Below, one piece after another: positions 18,235 to 27,037 of a stretch of 64,000 nt of DNA (positions are counted from its first letter, which is position 1; each line of letters begins with the position of its first letter). The notes below the pieces were generated by a model, which saw only the letters and a program-made list of their open reading frames with translations, ran no database searches and was not told the origin of the DNA. The position numbers and the translations under genes were made by a program. Source of the DNA: Elioraea sp. (GTDB taxonomy: Bacteria > Pseudomonadota > Alphaproteobacteria > Acetobacterales > Acetobacteraceae); contig NZ_JALHPR010000002.1 in the NCBI RefSeq assembly GCF_022842375.1, positions 124,001 to 188,000 on the forward strand, read 5' to 3'.

Positions 18235-18975
18235 TCAGTCCGCCGAGGCGCGCCTTCGCGCGCCGGGCGTCATGTCATCCGCGAGAGCCTCGAGCGCGAT
18301 GGGCCCGATATGGAAATGAGCGACCATGGCTGCCTCGGCCGCGCCCGCGTCGCCGGATGCGACCGCAGCGACGATGGCGCGATGGGCCTCCCAGGTGCGC
18401 GCGGCGACCACCGCGTCGAACCGTTCCGCTGCCCCCTTCATCCGCACGTCGAGCAGTGGCGCAACCTGATCCTCGAGCACCGGGTTCTGCGCCGCACGGG
18501 CGAGTGCCAGGTGAAAATCGCGGTTCAGGTCCTGGCTCTGGCCATAATCGAGCGGCGGCGGATCGGCGCGCGCGATCACGGCCTGCATCGCGGCAATGTC
18601 GTCGGGCGTCGCACGCTCCGCCGCGAGGCGTGCGATCTGCCCTTCGATCAGCCTTCGCGCTTCCCAGAGATGCCGCACCCCGATCTGGCGCACGGCGAGT
18701 TCGAAGAGCGAGGGGTTGTGGATCAGCGCACTCCAGCGCATCGCGCACACGACGGTTCCGCTGCCGTGTTCGGCGGTCACGACACCGAGCGCTTCGAGTC
18801 GCTGGATCGCCTCCCGGACCACCGCGAGGCCGACATCGAGACGCTGCGCGAGGTCACGTTGCGAAGGGAGCTGGTCGCCTGGCTTGAGATCGCCGGCGGC
18901 AATGCGCGCAAGGATCTTGCGGGAGACCTGGTCACTCAGCGTCAGTGCGACGGGTTTCGACCAACCTTCATCCAT
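18235..18975 (-). CDS. FadR-type GntR transcriptional regulator (FCD domain)
   Basis: A 246-residue regulator. The N-terminal winged helix spans about residues 10-80 with LPSQRDLAQRLDVGLAVVREAIQRLEALGVV, and the C-terminal helical FCD domain binds a small carboxylate in known members (metal-type residues D and H in NRDFHLALA). It heads the amino acid importer operon and is divergent from the enolase-superfamily gene at 19051, with 75 bases between. An inverted repeat in that gap is the likely binding site, so it probably controls both directions and links the importer to the 19051-31006 catabolic genes. Confidence 0.92.
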   Translation of the reverse strand: MDEGWSKPVALTLSDQVSRKILARIAAGDLKPGDQLPSQRDLAQRLDVGLAVVREAIQRLEALGVVTAEHGSGTVVCAMRWSALIHNPSLFELAVRQIGVRHLWEARRLIEGQIARLAAERATPDDIAAMQAVIARADPPPLDYGQSQDLNRDFHLALARAAQNPVLEDQVAPLLDVRMKGAAERFDAVVAARTWEAHRAIVAAVASGDAGAAEAAMVAHFHIGPIALEALADDMTPGARRRASAD

Positions 18976-19016
18976 TGCCCGGTCCTGAGGTTTCGTGCTT
19001 TCCTAAACTCATCGGA

Positions 19017-19035
19017 ACTCCTGGTCAACTGGAGT
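19017..19035. promoter_or_regulatory. Inverted repeat in the divergent GntR/enolase-family gap, probable operator
   Basis: ACTCC and GGAGT are exact complements around nine bases, and the centre reads TGGTCAACTG, which matches the T-n-GT-n2-AC-n-A pattern of FadR-type operators except for the last base. It lies 16 bases before the ATG at 19051 and 42 bases before the regulator gene at 18975. The 19051 gene has AGGAGGG at 19040-19046, so a bound dimer would sit just upstream of the ribosome site. Confidence 0.5.
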
Positions 19036-19050
19036 CAGTAGGAGGGATAC

Positions 19051-20175
19051 ATGCGCATCACCGGCGTGAGAACGGTCGTGGTCTGGGGGCCAAGGCGCCT
19101 GGCGTATGGCGGCTCCTACCGGACCGCGCTCGGGGCGAGCGCGGTATCGGAACATGCGATCGTCTTCGTCGAGACCGACGTCGGCCTCACCGGGATCGGC
19201 GAAGCGTCCAGTGTGTTCCGCCGGCGCGGCCGCCTTCTCGCACGCGACATCGATGCAGCGATCGCCCCTGCCGTGATCGGCGAGGACCCGACACGGATCC
19301 GGCACCTGGCGGAGCGGATCGAGGCATCGATCGACGGTGCCGAGGAAGCCAAGGCGGCCGTCGAGATGGCGTTGTGGGACATCACGGGCAAGCATCTGGG
19401 CGTTCCGGTGTACGCCCTGCTCGGCGGCAAGGTGCGCGACCGCGTGCCGCTTAGCTACTCCGTGCCGTTCGGAGAGCCCGATCAGATGGCTGCCTTCGCC
19501 GCCGAGCGCGTGCGCGCGGGCCATCGCACGATCAAGGTGAAAATCGGCAACGCCCATGCGCGCGACATCGCCGCCGTCGCCGCCGTGCGGGCCGCCATCG
19601 GACCCGACGTGAAGCTGCGGGTCGATGCCAACATGGCGCTGCCGACGGCGAAGGACGCCATCCGCCTGGTCGCTGCGATCGATCGATACGATATCGAGCT
19701 GTTCGAGCAGCCGCTCGCACCACGCGCCCTCTCCGCCATGGCCGAGGTCAGGCGCGGCATCGCGCCGCCGCTGATGGCGGACGAGAGCATCAGGACACCC
19801 GGCGACGCGATGGACGTCATCCGCCACGGCGCCGCCGACATCGCCAATGTCTATGTGAGCGAGGCGGGCGGGCTGCTCGCGGCGTCCAAGATCTTCACGC
19901 TCTGCGAGGCGGCGGGGCTCCCCTGCATGATCGGCAGCATGCCCGAATTCGGCATCGGCACCGCGGCGCAGATCCATCTCGGCGTCGCGATGACAAATCT
20001 CGGCCCCGACAGTGACACCTGCGGCAGTCTCTACCACGCGGAGGACCTCCTGGTGACGCCGCTCAGGATCGAGGACGGCTTCGCCTATCCGCCCGAAGCA
20101 CCGGGCCTTGGCGTCGAGATCGACATGCGCGTGTTGGAACGCTGGCAACAAGCGGCCCCAGGTGACGTGTCATGA
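19051..20175 (+). CDS. Enolase-superfamily enzyme, muconate-lactonizing-like
   Basis: A 374-residue TIM-barrel enzyme with a strong AGGAGGG ribosome site. The first catalytic Lys-x-Lys is in TIKVKIGN; magnesium ligands are Asp in DANMAL, Glu in FEQPLAP and Asp in MADES. At the sixth barrel strand, where MLE-type enzymes read like n-i-K-l-x-k-x-GG, this protein reads ANVYVSEAGG, so the second base lysine appears to be replaced by tyrosine (by-eye alignment). The GSMPEFGIGTAA ending is typical. Racemase, dehydratase or cycloisomerase activity is possible. It is the first gene of the + strand cluster and overlaps the amidohydrolase frame that follows. Confidence 0.88.
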   Translation: MRITGVRTVVVWGPRRLAYGGSYRTALGASAVSEHAIVFVETDVGLTGIGEASSVFRRRGRLLARDIDAAIAPAVIGEDPTRIRHLAERIEASIDGAEEAKAAVEMALWDITGKHLGVPVYALLGGKVRDRVPLSYSVPFGEPDQMAAFAAERVRAGHRTIKVKIGNAHARDIAAVAAVRAAIGPDVKLRVDANMALPTAKDAIRLVAAIDRYDIELFEQPLAPRALSAMAEVRRGIAPPLMADESIRTPGDAMDVIRHGAADIANVYVSEAGGLLAASKIFTLCEAAGLPCMIGSMPEFGIGTAAQIHLGVAMTNLGPDSDTCGSLYHAEDLLVTPLRIEDGFAYPPEAPGLGVEIDMRVLERWQQAAPGDVS

Positions 20176-20192
20176 GTGGAGGGGAAACGCGC

Positions 20193-21617
20193 ATGAGAGG
20201 TGACGGAGCCAGGCGCTGTGACATCCTGATCAGGAACGCAACGCTCCTCCCGATGGCCGAGACGCGCGAGATCCTGCTGGGCGGGTTCGTCGCCGTGAGC
20301 GGGCACCTCGTCGCCGATGTCGGCCTCGAAGGCGATGCAGGCACGGGGTGGACCGCGCCCTGCGAGATCGACGCGCAGGGCGCGATCGTTCATCCCGGCT
20401 TCATCGAGGCGCATCTTCACGTCAACGCGCAGACGTGCCGCGGCTATTTCCGGGGCGATGCGAGCCGCGGTGCCACCGGTGGCCCGAACTATGCCGACTG
20501 GAAGGCCGCCCTCGATCCCGAGGACGAGGCGGCCGCGACGCGCCTCGCCGCCGTCGAACTGCTCCGCCATGGCTTCACCTGCTTTGTCGAACCTGGCTCG
20601 GCGTTCGAACCAGATGCCGTGGTCGAGGCGGCCGGCGCCGTCGGAATCCGTTGCTCGGTCGCGGACCCCTACCTGTGGGACGACACCGCGATCATGCAGG
20701 TCATCGGCGGCCTCGCCTCGGACGCGCTGTTCGCCCGCGTGCCGCCAACGCGCGAACGGTGCCTCTCGGCCCTCGGCGGCCAGCTGTTCCGCAACCGCGA
20801 CGAGGACGGCATCGCGCATGGCCACGTCGCCCTCTATGGCGAGGGAACGGCATCAGACGAGCTCATGCGGGCAGCGAAGGCGCTGGCCGATCGGGAAGGC
20901 GTGATCCTGAACACCCATCTCGGCTTCGACGCGGGCGTGGTGACGGCGATGGAACGCGCGCTCGGCCAATCGCGGTTTGCCCATCTCGCCGGGCTTGGCG
21001 TGGTCGGGCCGAACACGACGTTCGTCCACATGAACATCCTGCGGGACGACGAGGTCGGCATCGTTCAGGAAACCGGGCCTTCGATCGTGTGGTGCCCGCA
21101 GGCCTATGTCAGCCGTGGCCTGCCGCTGATCGCTCCAACGCGCCTGCCGGCGCTGAAGCGCGCCGGCGTCGCTGTCGCCCTCGGAACGGATTCGGCACGG
21201 CAGAGCTCCTTGGGCGATGCGATGTTCCTCGCCGTTCAGCTCTCGGCCGAGGCAGGCGCAGGCCTCGCTGCGGAGGACGTGATCGAGATGCTGACCTTGC
21301 ACGGCGCCCGCGCCGCAGGGCTCGACCACATGCTTGGCCGGCTCGCCCCCGGTTTCCGCGCCGATCTCGTGATCCGCGGCCGCGGCGTGATCGAGCTTGG
21401 GCCCTGCATCGACCCCGCGCACCAGCTTGTCACGGTCGGCCATGGTCCGACGGCGGATACCGTCCTGGTCAACGGGCGGATCGTCATGCGTGGCGGACGC
21501 CCGACGAAGGTCGACGAGATGTCGGTGATCGACGCCGCCCAGCGCTCGGCACGGTCCGTCGCCGGTCGCCTTGGGCTGCCTCCGCCCGGTCGCTGGCCAC
21601 GCATCACTGCCTCGTAG
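20193..21617 (+). CDS. Amidohydrolase-superfamily hydrolase or deaminase (TRZ/ATZ-like)
   Basis: A 474-residue metal-dependent hydrolase. The ATG at 20193 is preceded by GGAGGGG at 8 bases; an ATG at 20172 that overlaps the previous stop (ATGA) would add seven residues and remains possible. Metal ligands are HLH in FIEAHLHVN, a His in LNTHLGFD, a His in FVHMNIL and the Asp in LGTDSARQSS, the mononuclear pattern of the TRZ/ATZ, guanine deaminase and SsnA group. It may deaminate or hydrolyse a C-N bond in the compound imported by the nearby transporter. It is followed by 120 bases and then the binding-protein gene. Confidence 0.87.
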   Translation: MRGDGARRCDILIRNATLLPMAETREILLGGFVAVSGHLVADVGLEGDAGTGWTAPCEIDAQGAIVHPGFIEAHLHVNAQTCRGYFRGDASRGATGGPNYADWKAALDPEDEAAATRLAAVELLRHGFTCFVEPGSAFEPDAVVEAAGAVGIRCSVADPYLWDDTAIMQVIGGLASDALFARVPPTRERCLSALGGQLFRNRDEDGIAHGHVALYGEGTASDELMRAAKALADREGVILNTHLGFDAGVVTAMERALGQSRFAHLAGLGVVGPNTTFVHMNILRDDEVGIVQETGPSIVWCPQAYVSRGLPLIAPTRLPALKRAGVAVALGTDSARQSSLGDAMFLAVQLSAEAGAGLAAEDVIEMLTLHGARAAGLDHMLGRLAPGFRADLVIRGRGVIELGPCIDPAHQLVTVGHGPTADTVLVNGRIVMRGGRPTKVDEMSVIDAAQRSARSVAGRLGLPPPGRWPRITAS

Positions 21618-21740
21618 CTGCGCGCAGAGGCTGCCGAAGACCCAGCGGCAACTCCCATCCTGTTCGGAAGCATCACGACCTTGAAACGAGCTGCCGGCGC
21701 CCATAGCCTTCCCCCGAAGTCGGACACAGGAGCTACGCCA

Positions 21741-23291
21741 ATGGAACGACGCACACTTCTGGCCGGGGCGGGAGCGTTGTCGATCCTGGCCGCTGGCCCC
21801 GCCCACGCGCAGGCCGCGCCCCGCCGCGGCGGCACCATCACGGTCGGACTGCCGACGGGCATCCCGTCGCTCGACGTGATGGCCACGACCGATGACGTCG
21901 GGCGCGTCGTGAACCTCCACATCTACGAGCCGCTCGTCACCAGGAACGAGAAGCTCGAGCCGGCGCCGATGCTGGCGGAGTCATGGTCGGTCGCGCCTGA
22001 CGGGCTCAGCTACACCTTCCGGCTCCGGTCGGGCATCACCTTCCACAATGGCAAGGCGATGACCTCGGCCGACGCCAAGGCGTCGATCGAACGCTACATT
22101 CGAATGAGCGTGCGCCGCCGCTATCTCGAGAACATCGCCGAGGTCCTGGCTCCCGATCCGATGACGGTGGTGGTTCGCCTCAAGGTGCCCCAGCCGCTCT
22201 TCATGAACTTCTTCAGCCAACCGGAAGTGATCGTCGCGATCATTCCGGCGGAGGAGGCGGCGAAGGACGCGAACCGCATCGAGATCATCGGTACCGGCCC
22301 GTATCGGCTGGCCGAGTACCGGCCCGACAGCCACGCGAGGCTCGCGCGCTTCGACGGCTACCGTTCCCGGAGCGACGCGCCGCGTGACGGCTACGCCGGC
22401 GCGAAGGACGCGCTGTTCGACGTCATCAACTTCCGGATCATCCCGGAGAGCTCGGCGATGGTGGCGGCGCTCGAAGCGGGCGAGATCCACATGGCGGAAT
22501 GGGTGCCGGATCTCGTCGTGCCGACGCTGCGACGAAACCCCCGGCTCCGCCACGTCAACATCATGCCCGCCGGCATGCAACTCGTGACGGTCAATCACGC
22601 CAACGCTCCGTTCGACAGGCTCGAGGTGCGCAGGGCCGTACAGGTCGCGCTCAACATGCGCGAGATCATGGAAGCCTCGACGGAAGGCAATTTCGCGCTC
22701 AACCATGCGCTCCAGTATCCCGGCTATCCGACGTTCCCGGCGGAGCATGGCAAGCGCTGGTACAATCTCAACGACCAGGCCATGGCGAGGCGCCTCCTCC
22801 AGGAGGGCGGCTACCGCGGCCAGCCGATCACCATCATGTCGGCGTCCAACTTCGACTGGCATGCCTCGCATGCGCTCGTCATGGCCGAGCAGCTGAAGGG
22901 CGTCGGGATGGACATCCGCATCCAGTCGATGGACTGGCCGGCGATCGTCTCGGCCCGCGCACGGCCGGCGGGATGGCACCTGCTGCCGGGTCGCCTCGGC
23001 ACGGGTCCGTGGCTCGGCGAGCCGACGCTTGCGATCGGCGGAATGATCGGCCCGAACCCGTCGATGCATGTTCGTGACGATACGCTGAATGCACTCGCCA
23101 GGCAGATGGAGGACGAGCCAACGGCCGAGGCGAGGCTCGCGGCCTGGTTCAGCGCCCAGGAGCGCATCGCCGACCAGGTGTCGACGATCAAGGTCGGCGA
23201 CTACGGGCATTCACAGATCCTTTCCGTCAGGGTCGAGAACTTCGTCCCGTTCCGCACGGCGCGGCTCTGGAACACGTGGTTCGCGGCATGA
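21741..23291 (+). CDS. ABC transporter substrate-binding protein, family 5
   Basis: A 516-residue periplasmic binding protein (SBP_bac_5). Start at ATG 21741 with AGGAG about 9 bases upstream. The signal peptide (MERRTLLAGAG, cleavage after AHAQA) carries two arginines and could use Sec or Tat. The mature part has RRGGTITVGLPTGIPSLD and FHNGKAMTSADAKASIERY, both family patterns. It is the receptor for the permeases and ATPases at 26090-29838, although separated from them by two other genes. Its stop overlaps the next start by 4 bases. Confidence 0.93.
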   Translation: MERRTLLAGAGALSILAAGPAHAQAAPRRGGTITVGLPTGIPSLDVMATTDDVGRVVNLHIYEPLVTRNEKLEPAPMLAESWSVAPDGLSYTFRLRSGITFHNGKAMTSADAKASIERYIRMSVRRRYLENIAEVLAPDPMTVVVRLKVPQPLFMNFFSQPEVIVAIIPAEEAAKDANRIEIIGTGPYRLAEYRPDSHARLARFDGYRSRSDAPRDGYAGAKDALFDVINFRIIPESSAMVAALEAGEIHMAEWVPDLVVPTLRRNPRLRHVNIMPAGMQLVTVNHANAPFDRLEVRRAVQVALNMREIMEASTEGNFALNHALQYPGYPTFPAEHGKRWYNLNDQAMARRLLQEGGYRGQPITIMSASNFDWHASHALVMAEQLKGVGMDIRIQSMDWPAIVSARARPAGWHLLPGRLGTGPWLGEPTLAIGGMIGPNPSMHVRDDTLNALARQMEDEPTAEARLAAWFSAQERIADQVSTIKVGDYGHSQILSVRVENFVPFRTARLWNTWFAA

Positions 23292-24502
23292 GCGACGCAT
23301 TGCCGGCGTCGCCGGCCGACCTGTTCACGCGGTTCGGCATACGCCACGTGATCAATGCGTCCGGCACCGAGACGGTGCATGGCGCGAGCCGTGCGGATCC
23401 CTCTGTCGTGGCGGCGGTCGCCGCCGTCCTGCCCGAGTGGATCGAGATGACGGAACTGCAGCGTGCCGCGAGCAGGACCATCGCCGCCGCCACGGGTGCC
23501 GAGGCCGGCTTCGTCACCGGCTGCTCGGCGGCGGGAATCGCCGTCACCGTTGCCGCGGCAATGACGGGAACGAGTCTCGCGAAGGTCGAGGCGCTGCCGG
23601 ACACGACGGGCATGAAGGACACCGTCGTGTTGATGAAGGGCCATGAGGTCAACTACGGCGCGTCTGTCTCCCAGATGATCCGCATGACCGGGGCGCGCGT
23701 GCGCGAGATCGGCACGGCGACGGCGTGCAGCGGCTTCCAGCTCGAGGCGGCACTCGAGGGGCCCGTCGCCTGCGCGATGTACGTGCTGTCGCACCACACG
23801 GTGCAGAGCGGGCTGCTGCCGCTGCGGCGGTTCTGCGCGATCGCCCGGGAGAAGGGCGTGCCGGTCATGGTCGATGCGGCTGCGGAATATGACTGGTCGG
23901 GCATGCTCGCCGCCGGCGCGACGGCGATCGTCGTCAGCGCGCAGAAGGCGCCTGCTGGAACCACGGCGGGCATCATCGCCGGCCCGCGTGACTTCATCCG
24001 CGCCTGCATGGCGCAGGAGCGCGGGATCGGCAGGCCGATGAAGGCCGGCAAGGAATCGGTTGCCGGGGCGATTGCCGCCTTGGACCTCTGGGCATCGACC
24101 GATCATGCCGCGCGCGCCTCGGCCGAGGCGACGCGGCTTGACCGTGCGGCGGGCCTCCTGTCAGGCCTGCACGGCCTGAGGCTCGAGCGCGAGGCGGATC
24201 CCGCGGGGAACCCGTTCTCGCGGCTGATGCTGCATCTTGATCCGGCTGTCGCCGGCGTGTCCGCTTTCAGGCTTGGCCAGGCGCTTGCCGAGGGCAGGCC
24301 CAAGATCGTCCTCCGCAGCCTGCACGCCGATCGCGGCTACCTGCTGCTCGATGTTCGCCGGATCACCGATGCCGAGCTCGACCATATCGTCGCGCGGATC
24401 AAGGCCATCCTTGCCGAGGAACCCGGCCGCGAGGGTGCCACGGCGGAGTTCATTCCGGGTGGCGATCTGGCCCAGCGCGCGATCGAACGCTGGCTCGGCT
24501 GA
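23288..24502 (+). CDS. SelA-like PLP-dependent enzyme (DgaE/YhfS-type family)
   Basis: A 404-residue fold-type I PLP enzyme of the selenocysteine-synthase-like family that includes 2-amino-2-deoxy-D-gluconate-6-phosphate ammonia-lyase. The PLP lysine is Lys220 in SAQKAPAGTTAG, with the cofactor Asp in VMVDAAAEYDW. The opening RFGIRHVINASGTETVHG is characteristic. The gene is coupled (ATGA) to the binding protein. Members act as beta-eliminating ammonia-lyases on amino sugars or amino acids and often occur beside a deacetylase of the kind found here at 29831. Selenium use is not implied: no selC or SECIS is seen. Confidence 0.85.
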   Translation: MSDALPASPADLFTRFGIRHVINASGTETVHGASRADPSVVAAVAAVLPEWIEMTELQRAASRTIAAATGAEAGFVTGCSAAGIAVTVAAAMTGTSLAKVEALPDTTGMKDTVVLMKGHEVNYGASVSQMIRMTGARVREIGTATACSGFQLEAALEGPVACAMYVLSHHTVQSGLLPLRRFCAIAREKGVPVMVDAAAEYDWSGMLAAGATAIVVSAQKAPAGTTAGIIAGPRDFIRACMAQERGIGRPMKAGKESVAGAIAALDLWASTDHAARASAEATRLDRAAGLLSGLHGLRLEREADPAGNPFSRLMLHLDPAVAGVSAFRLGQALAEGRPKIVLRSLHADRGYLLLDVRRITDAELDHIVARIKAILAEEPGREGATAEFIPGGDLAQRAIERWLG

Positions 24503-24514
24503 CATCGGCGCGGC

Positions 24515-25996
24515 TCATCGCGACAACGGGAACAGCGATCGCGCGGCATGGCGGAACGGAAAACGGCTGAAATCGTAGGCGGCAGGACCGGGGCTGTCGA
24601 TGTCGATCATGTGCCTGAAATGCCCGCCGAAGCAGGCGCGGAACTGGTTCTTGGCCTTGGCGGCAACGAGGCTGATCGCGGCAAGGTCGAGGCCGCCGAC
24701 GCGCCAGTAGTCAGGGTCGGTCGTGTCGGCGCACCGGCCCGTGACCAGAACCTGGATCGGCAGATCGACGAAATCGAGCCGCGCGCAGCCTTCGAGGTCG
24801 ACGTCCAGTCCGCCATAGACCGGCCCGACATTGCGGAAGCGGCCATCGGAGAGATGCCCGACGGTGACGGTCGCGCGGACCGGAGGGCCGAACAGCGCCG
24901 TCAGCCTTCCACCGAAGCTCACGTCAAGCCGGGCCCCGGGCCCAGCCTCGTTCGCACGCGCAACCAGCGCCGGATCGTGGAAGAAGGCAAAGGCACTCGG
25001 CACGCTCGGCTTCGCGGCGACGAGCGCGGCGAGCAGCCCCGGCGTATCACCGATGCCGCCCGCACCCGTGTGGTCGGCCGAATCGACCACGGCGACCGGC
25101 CCTTCTCCCGCCGCGATCCGGGCGAGCGCGGATGCGATCCCCTCGGATGCGGAGGGCAGGTCACGGAACAGCCCGTCGCGATGCGCGTTCATGACCGCCG
25201 CAAGTTCCTCCGCGGCACCTTGGGCGGCCGCCGCGTCACCGTCGGCCGTCGCCCAGGCCGTTGCGCCGGCGGCGATGTTGTCGGCATAGGCGTAGCCCTG
25301 GTAGGGCGTGAGATCGAGCAGCCCCGCGCGCGCCTCGATCGCGGCGGCGATGCGCTTGACCTCCGCCATTGGCCCATCGGTCGTGCGCGCGAACAGGCTT
25401 GGCAGGATCGCGCCTGTCTTGACCAGGCGAGACACCGGGCGGATTTCCTTGCGCACGCATCGCGCCATCAGTCCGAGCGCCTTGATCGCCGTCTCGGGCA
25501 TGTCGGTATGCGGGTGGCACTTGTAGCCAACGGCGACGTCAAGGAGGTCGGCCTCCTCCTGGCGAACATTCGCGTGCAGGTCGAAGCTGGCCGCGAGCAC
25601 GGTGTCGCCGATCGCCGCCCGCACGCGCCGCAGAAGCTCGAAGTCGGCCTCCGGATACTCGGCGGCGTTCAGTGAGCCGTGCAGCGAGAGGTAGACCGCA
25701 TCGAACCTCCTGGCGGCGAGCCCGTCGGTGATGCCGGCAACGATGGCATCGAAGACCCCCGGGGCTAGCACGCCGGACGAGGGCGCCCCCGTGCAGCGAA
25801 GGAACACCGGTTGCCAGTCCGGGTTGGCATCGAGCCAGGCGATCGCGCCACCGAGCTCCGTGTTGGTGCCGCGATACGCGGCATGGGCCGATGCCCCCTC
25901 ATGCCACTCATGGGTCGTGAAGGCCGTGAGTGGTGTCTGGAGCGGGGAGAAGCTGTTGCCCTCGTGCAGCACGCGGGCGATCGCGAGTGTCGGCAT
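24515..25996 (-). CDS. M81-family metallopeptidase (MlrC-like)
   Basis: A 493-residue protein. Start at ATG 25996 because family members begin with a strand followed by HE-x-N-x-F (here RVLHEGNSFSP at residues 8-18); an upstream ATG at 26047 would add an unlikely leader. The metal-site region includes SLHGSLNAAEYPEAD, FDLHANV and YKCHPHTD, and the C-terminal half has SADHTGAGGIGDT. MlrC cleaves linear microcystin peptides; relatives near peptide importers probably act on other peptides or amides. It is the only gene on the opposite strand within the 19051-31006 cluster, convergent with the PLP gene (12 bases) and divergent from the permease at 26090. Confidence 0.9.
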   Translation of the reverse strand: MPTLAIARVLHEGNSFSPLQTPLTAFTTHEWHEGASAHAAYRGTNTELGGAIAWLDANPDWQPVFLRCTGAPSSGVLAPGVFDAIVAGITDGLAARRFDAVYLSLHGSLNAAEYPEADFELLRRVRAAIGDTVLAASFDLHANVRQEEADLLDVAVGYKCHPHTDMPETAIKALGLMARCVRKEIRPVSRLVKTGAILPSLFARTTDGPMAEVKRIAAAIEARAGLLDLTPYQGYAYADNIAAGATAWATADGDAAAAQGAAEELAAVMNAHRDGLFRDLPSASEGIASALARIAAGEGPVAVVDSADHTGAGGIGDTPGLLAALVAAKPSVPSAFAFFHDPALVARANEAGPGARLDVSFGGRLTALFGPPVRATVTVGHLSDGRFRNVGPVYGGLDVDLEGCARLDFVDLPIQVLVTGRCADTTDPDYWRVGGLDLAAISLVAAKAKNQFRACFGGHFRHMIDIDSPGPAAYDFSRFPFRHAARSLFPLSR

Positions 25997-26089
25997 GTGC
26001 ACCACCGCAACAATGATCGTGCGAGGGTGACGGTCGGTGAATGCCATGTCTAGAGTTGTGCGTGGCGCAGGCGCCTCGGGAGCGACGTG

Positions 26090-27037
26090 ATGGCAGGCTA
26101 TATCGCGTGGCGCCTCGTGAGCGCGGTGCCGGTCATCCTGCTGGTCACGCTGATCTCGTTCTCGATCATGTCGCTCGTGCCGGGCGACCCTGCCGCCATC
26201 ATTGCCGGCGCCACGGCAACCGACGCCGAGATCGCCGATCTTCGCGTCGCCCTCGGCCTCGATCGCCCTTTCCTGACGCGATTGGTGCACTGGTACGGCG
26301 ACCTGCTGTCCGGTGACCTCGGGCGTTCGATCCTGCTGCAGCGGCCGGTGGCAGAGGCGATCGCCGAACGGCTGCCGGTGACGCTCGCTCTCGGGGCCTA
26401 CGCGCTCGTGCTCACGCTCGTGTTCGGCGTCGGCCTCGGCGTGGTCGCTGCCGTACGTCAGAACACCTGGGTCGACCAGATCTGCATGACGGTCGCCGTG
26501 CTCGGCGTCTCGATACCAAATCTGTGGCTGGCCCTGCTGTTCGTGTTCCTGTTCGCGGTCACGCTCGGGTGGTTTCCAACGGGCGGCTACGTGCCGTTCG
26601 GCGAAGACGCGGTCGGGGCCCTCGTGGCGCTCACCCTTCCGGCGATTTCGCTGGCACTGATGCAGGTCGGGCTGCTTGCACGCATGACGCGGTCAGCGAT
26701 GCTCGAGGTCCTGCGCCAGGATTTCGTGCGTACGGCGCGTGCGAAGGGGCTGCCTGGCTGGTTCGTCGTGCTACGCCACGCGCTCGGCAATGCGCTGATC
26801 CCACTCGTGACGGTGATGGGCATCATCCTCAGCCTGATGATCAGCGGAACCGTCGTCATCGAGAGCGTCTTCTCGCTGCCTGGCATGGGGCGCCTGATCG
26901 TCAATGCGATCCAACGTCGTGACTATCCGGTCATCCAGGGTGGCCTGATGCTCATCGCGACGGCGCTGGTGCTGGTGAACCTCGTCGTCGATCTTCTCTA
27001 CGCCTGGCTCGATCCGCGGGTGCGCTATGCGGATTAA
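26090..27037 (+). CDS. Peptide-type ABC transporter permease (DppB-like)
   Basis: A 315-residue inner-membrane permease with six helices. ATG 26090 directly follows an in-frame GTG; GGGAG lies 8 bases before the ATG. The segments SLVPGDPAAI, LGLDRPFLTRLVHWYGD and the EAA-loop DFVRTARAKGLPGWFVVLRHAL mark DppB/GsiC proteins. It partners with the permease at 27027, which it overlaps by 11 bases. It is the first of four consecutive transporter genes and probably has its own promoter in the 93-base divergent gap. Confidence 0.94.
   Translation: MAGYIAWRLVSAVPVILLVTLISFSIMSLVPGDPAAIIAGATATDAEIADLRVALGLDRPFLTRLVHWYGDLLSGDLGRSILLQRPVAEAIAERLPVTLALGAYALVLTLVFGVGLGVVAAVRQNTWVDQICMTVAVLGVSIPNLWLALLFVFLFAVTLGWFPTGGYVPFGEDAVGALVALTLPAISLALMQVGLLARMTRSAMLEVLRQDFVRTARAKGLPGWFVVLRHALGNALIPLVTVMGIILSLMISGTVVIESVFSLPGMGRLIVNAIQRRDYPVIQGGLMLIATALVLVNLVVDLLYAWLDPRVRYAD

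Noticed and set aside
23288-24502. Reading the SelA-like gene as a true selenocysteine synthase
   Set aside because: No selB, selC or selD and no in-frame UGA context is seen; the neighbourhood fits a catabolic PLP enzyme.
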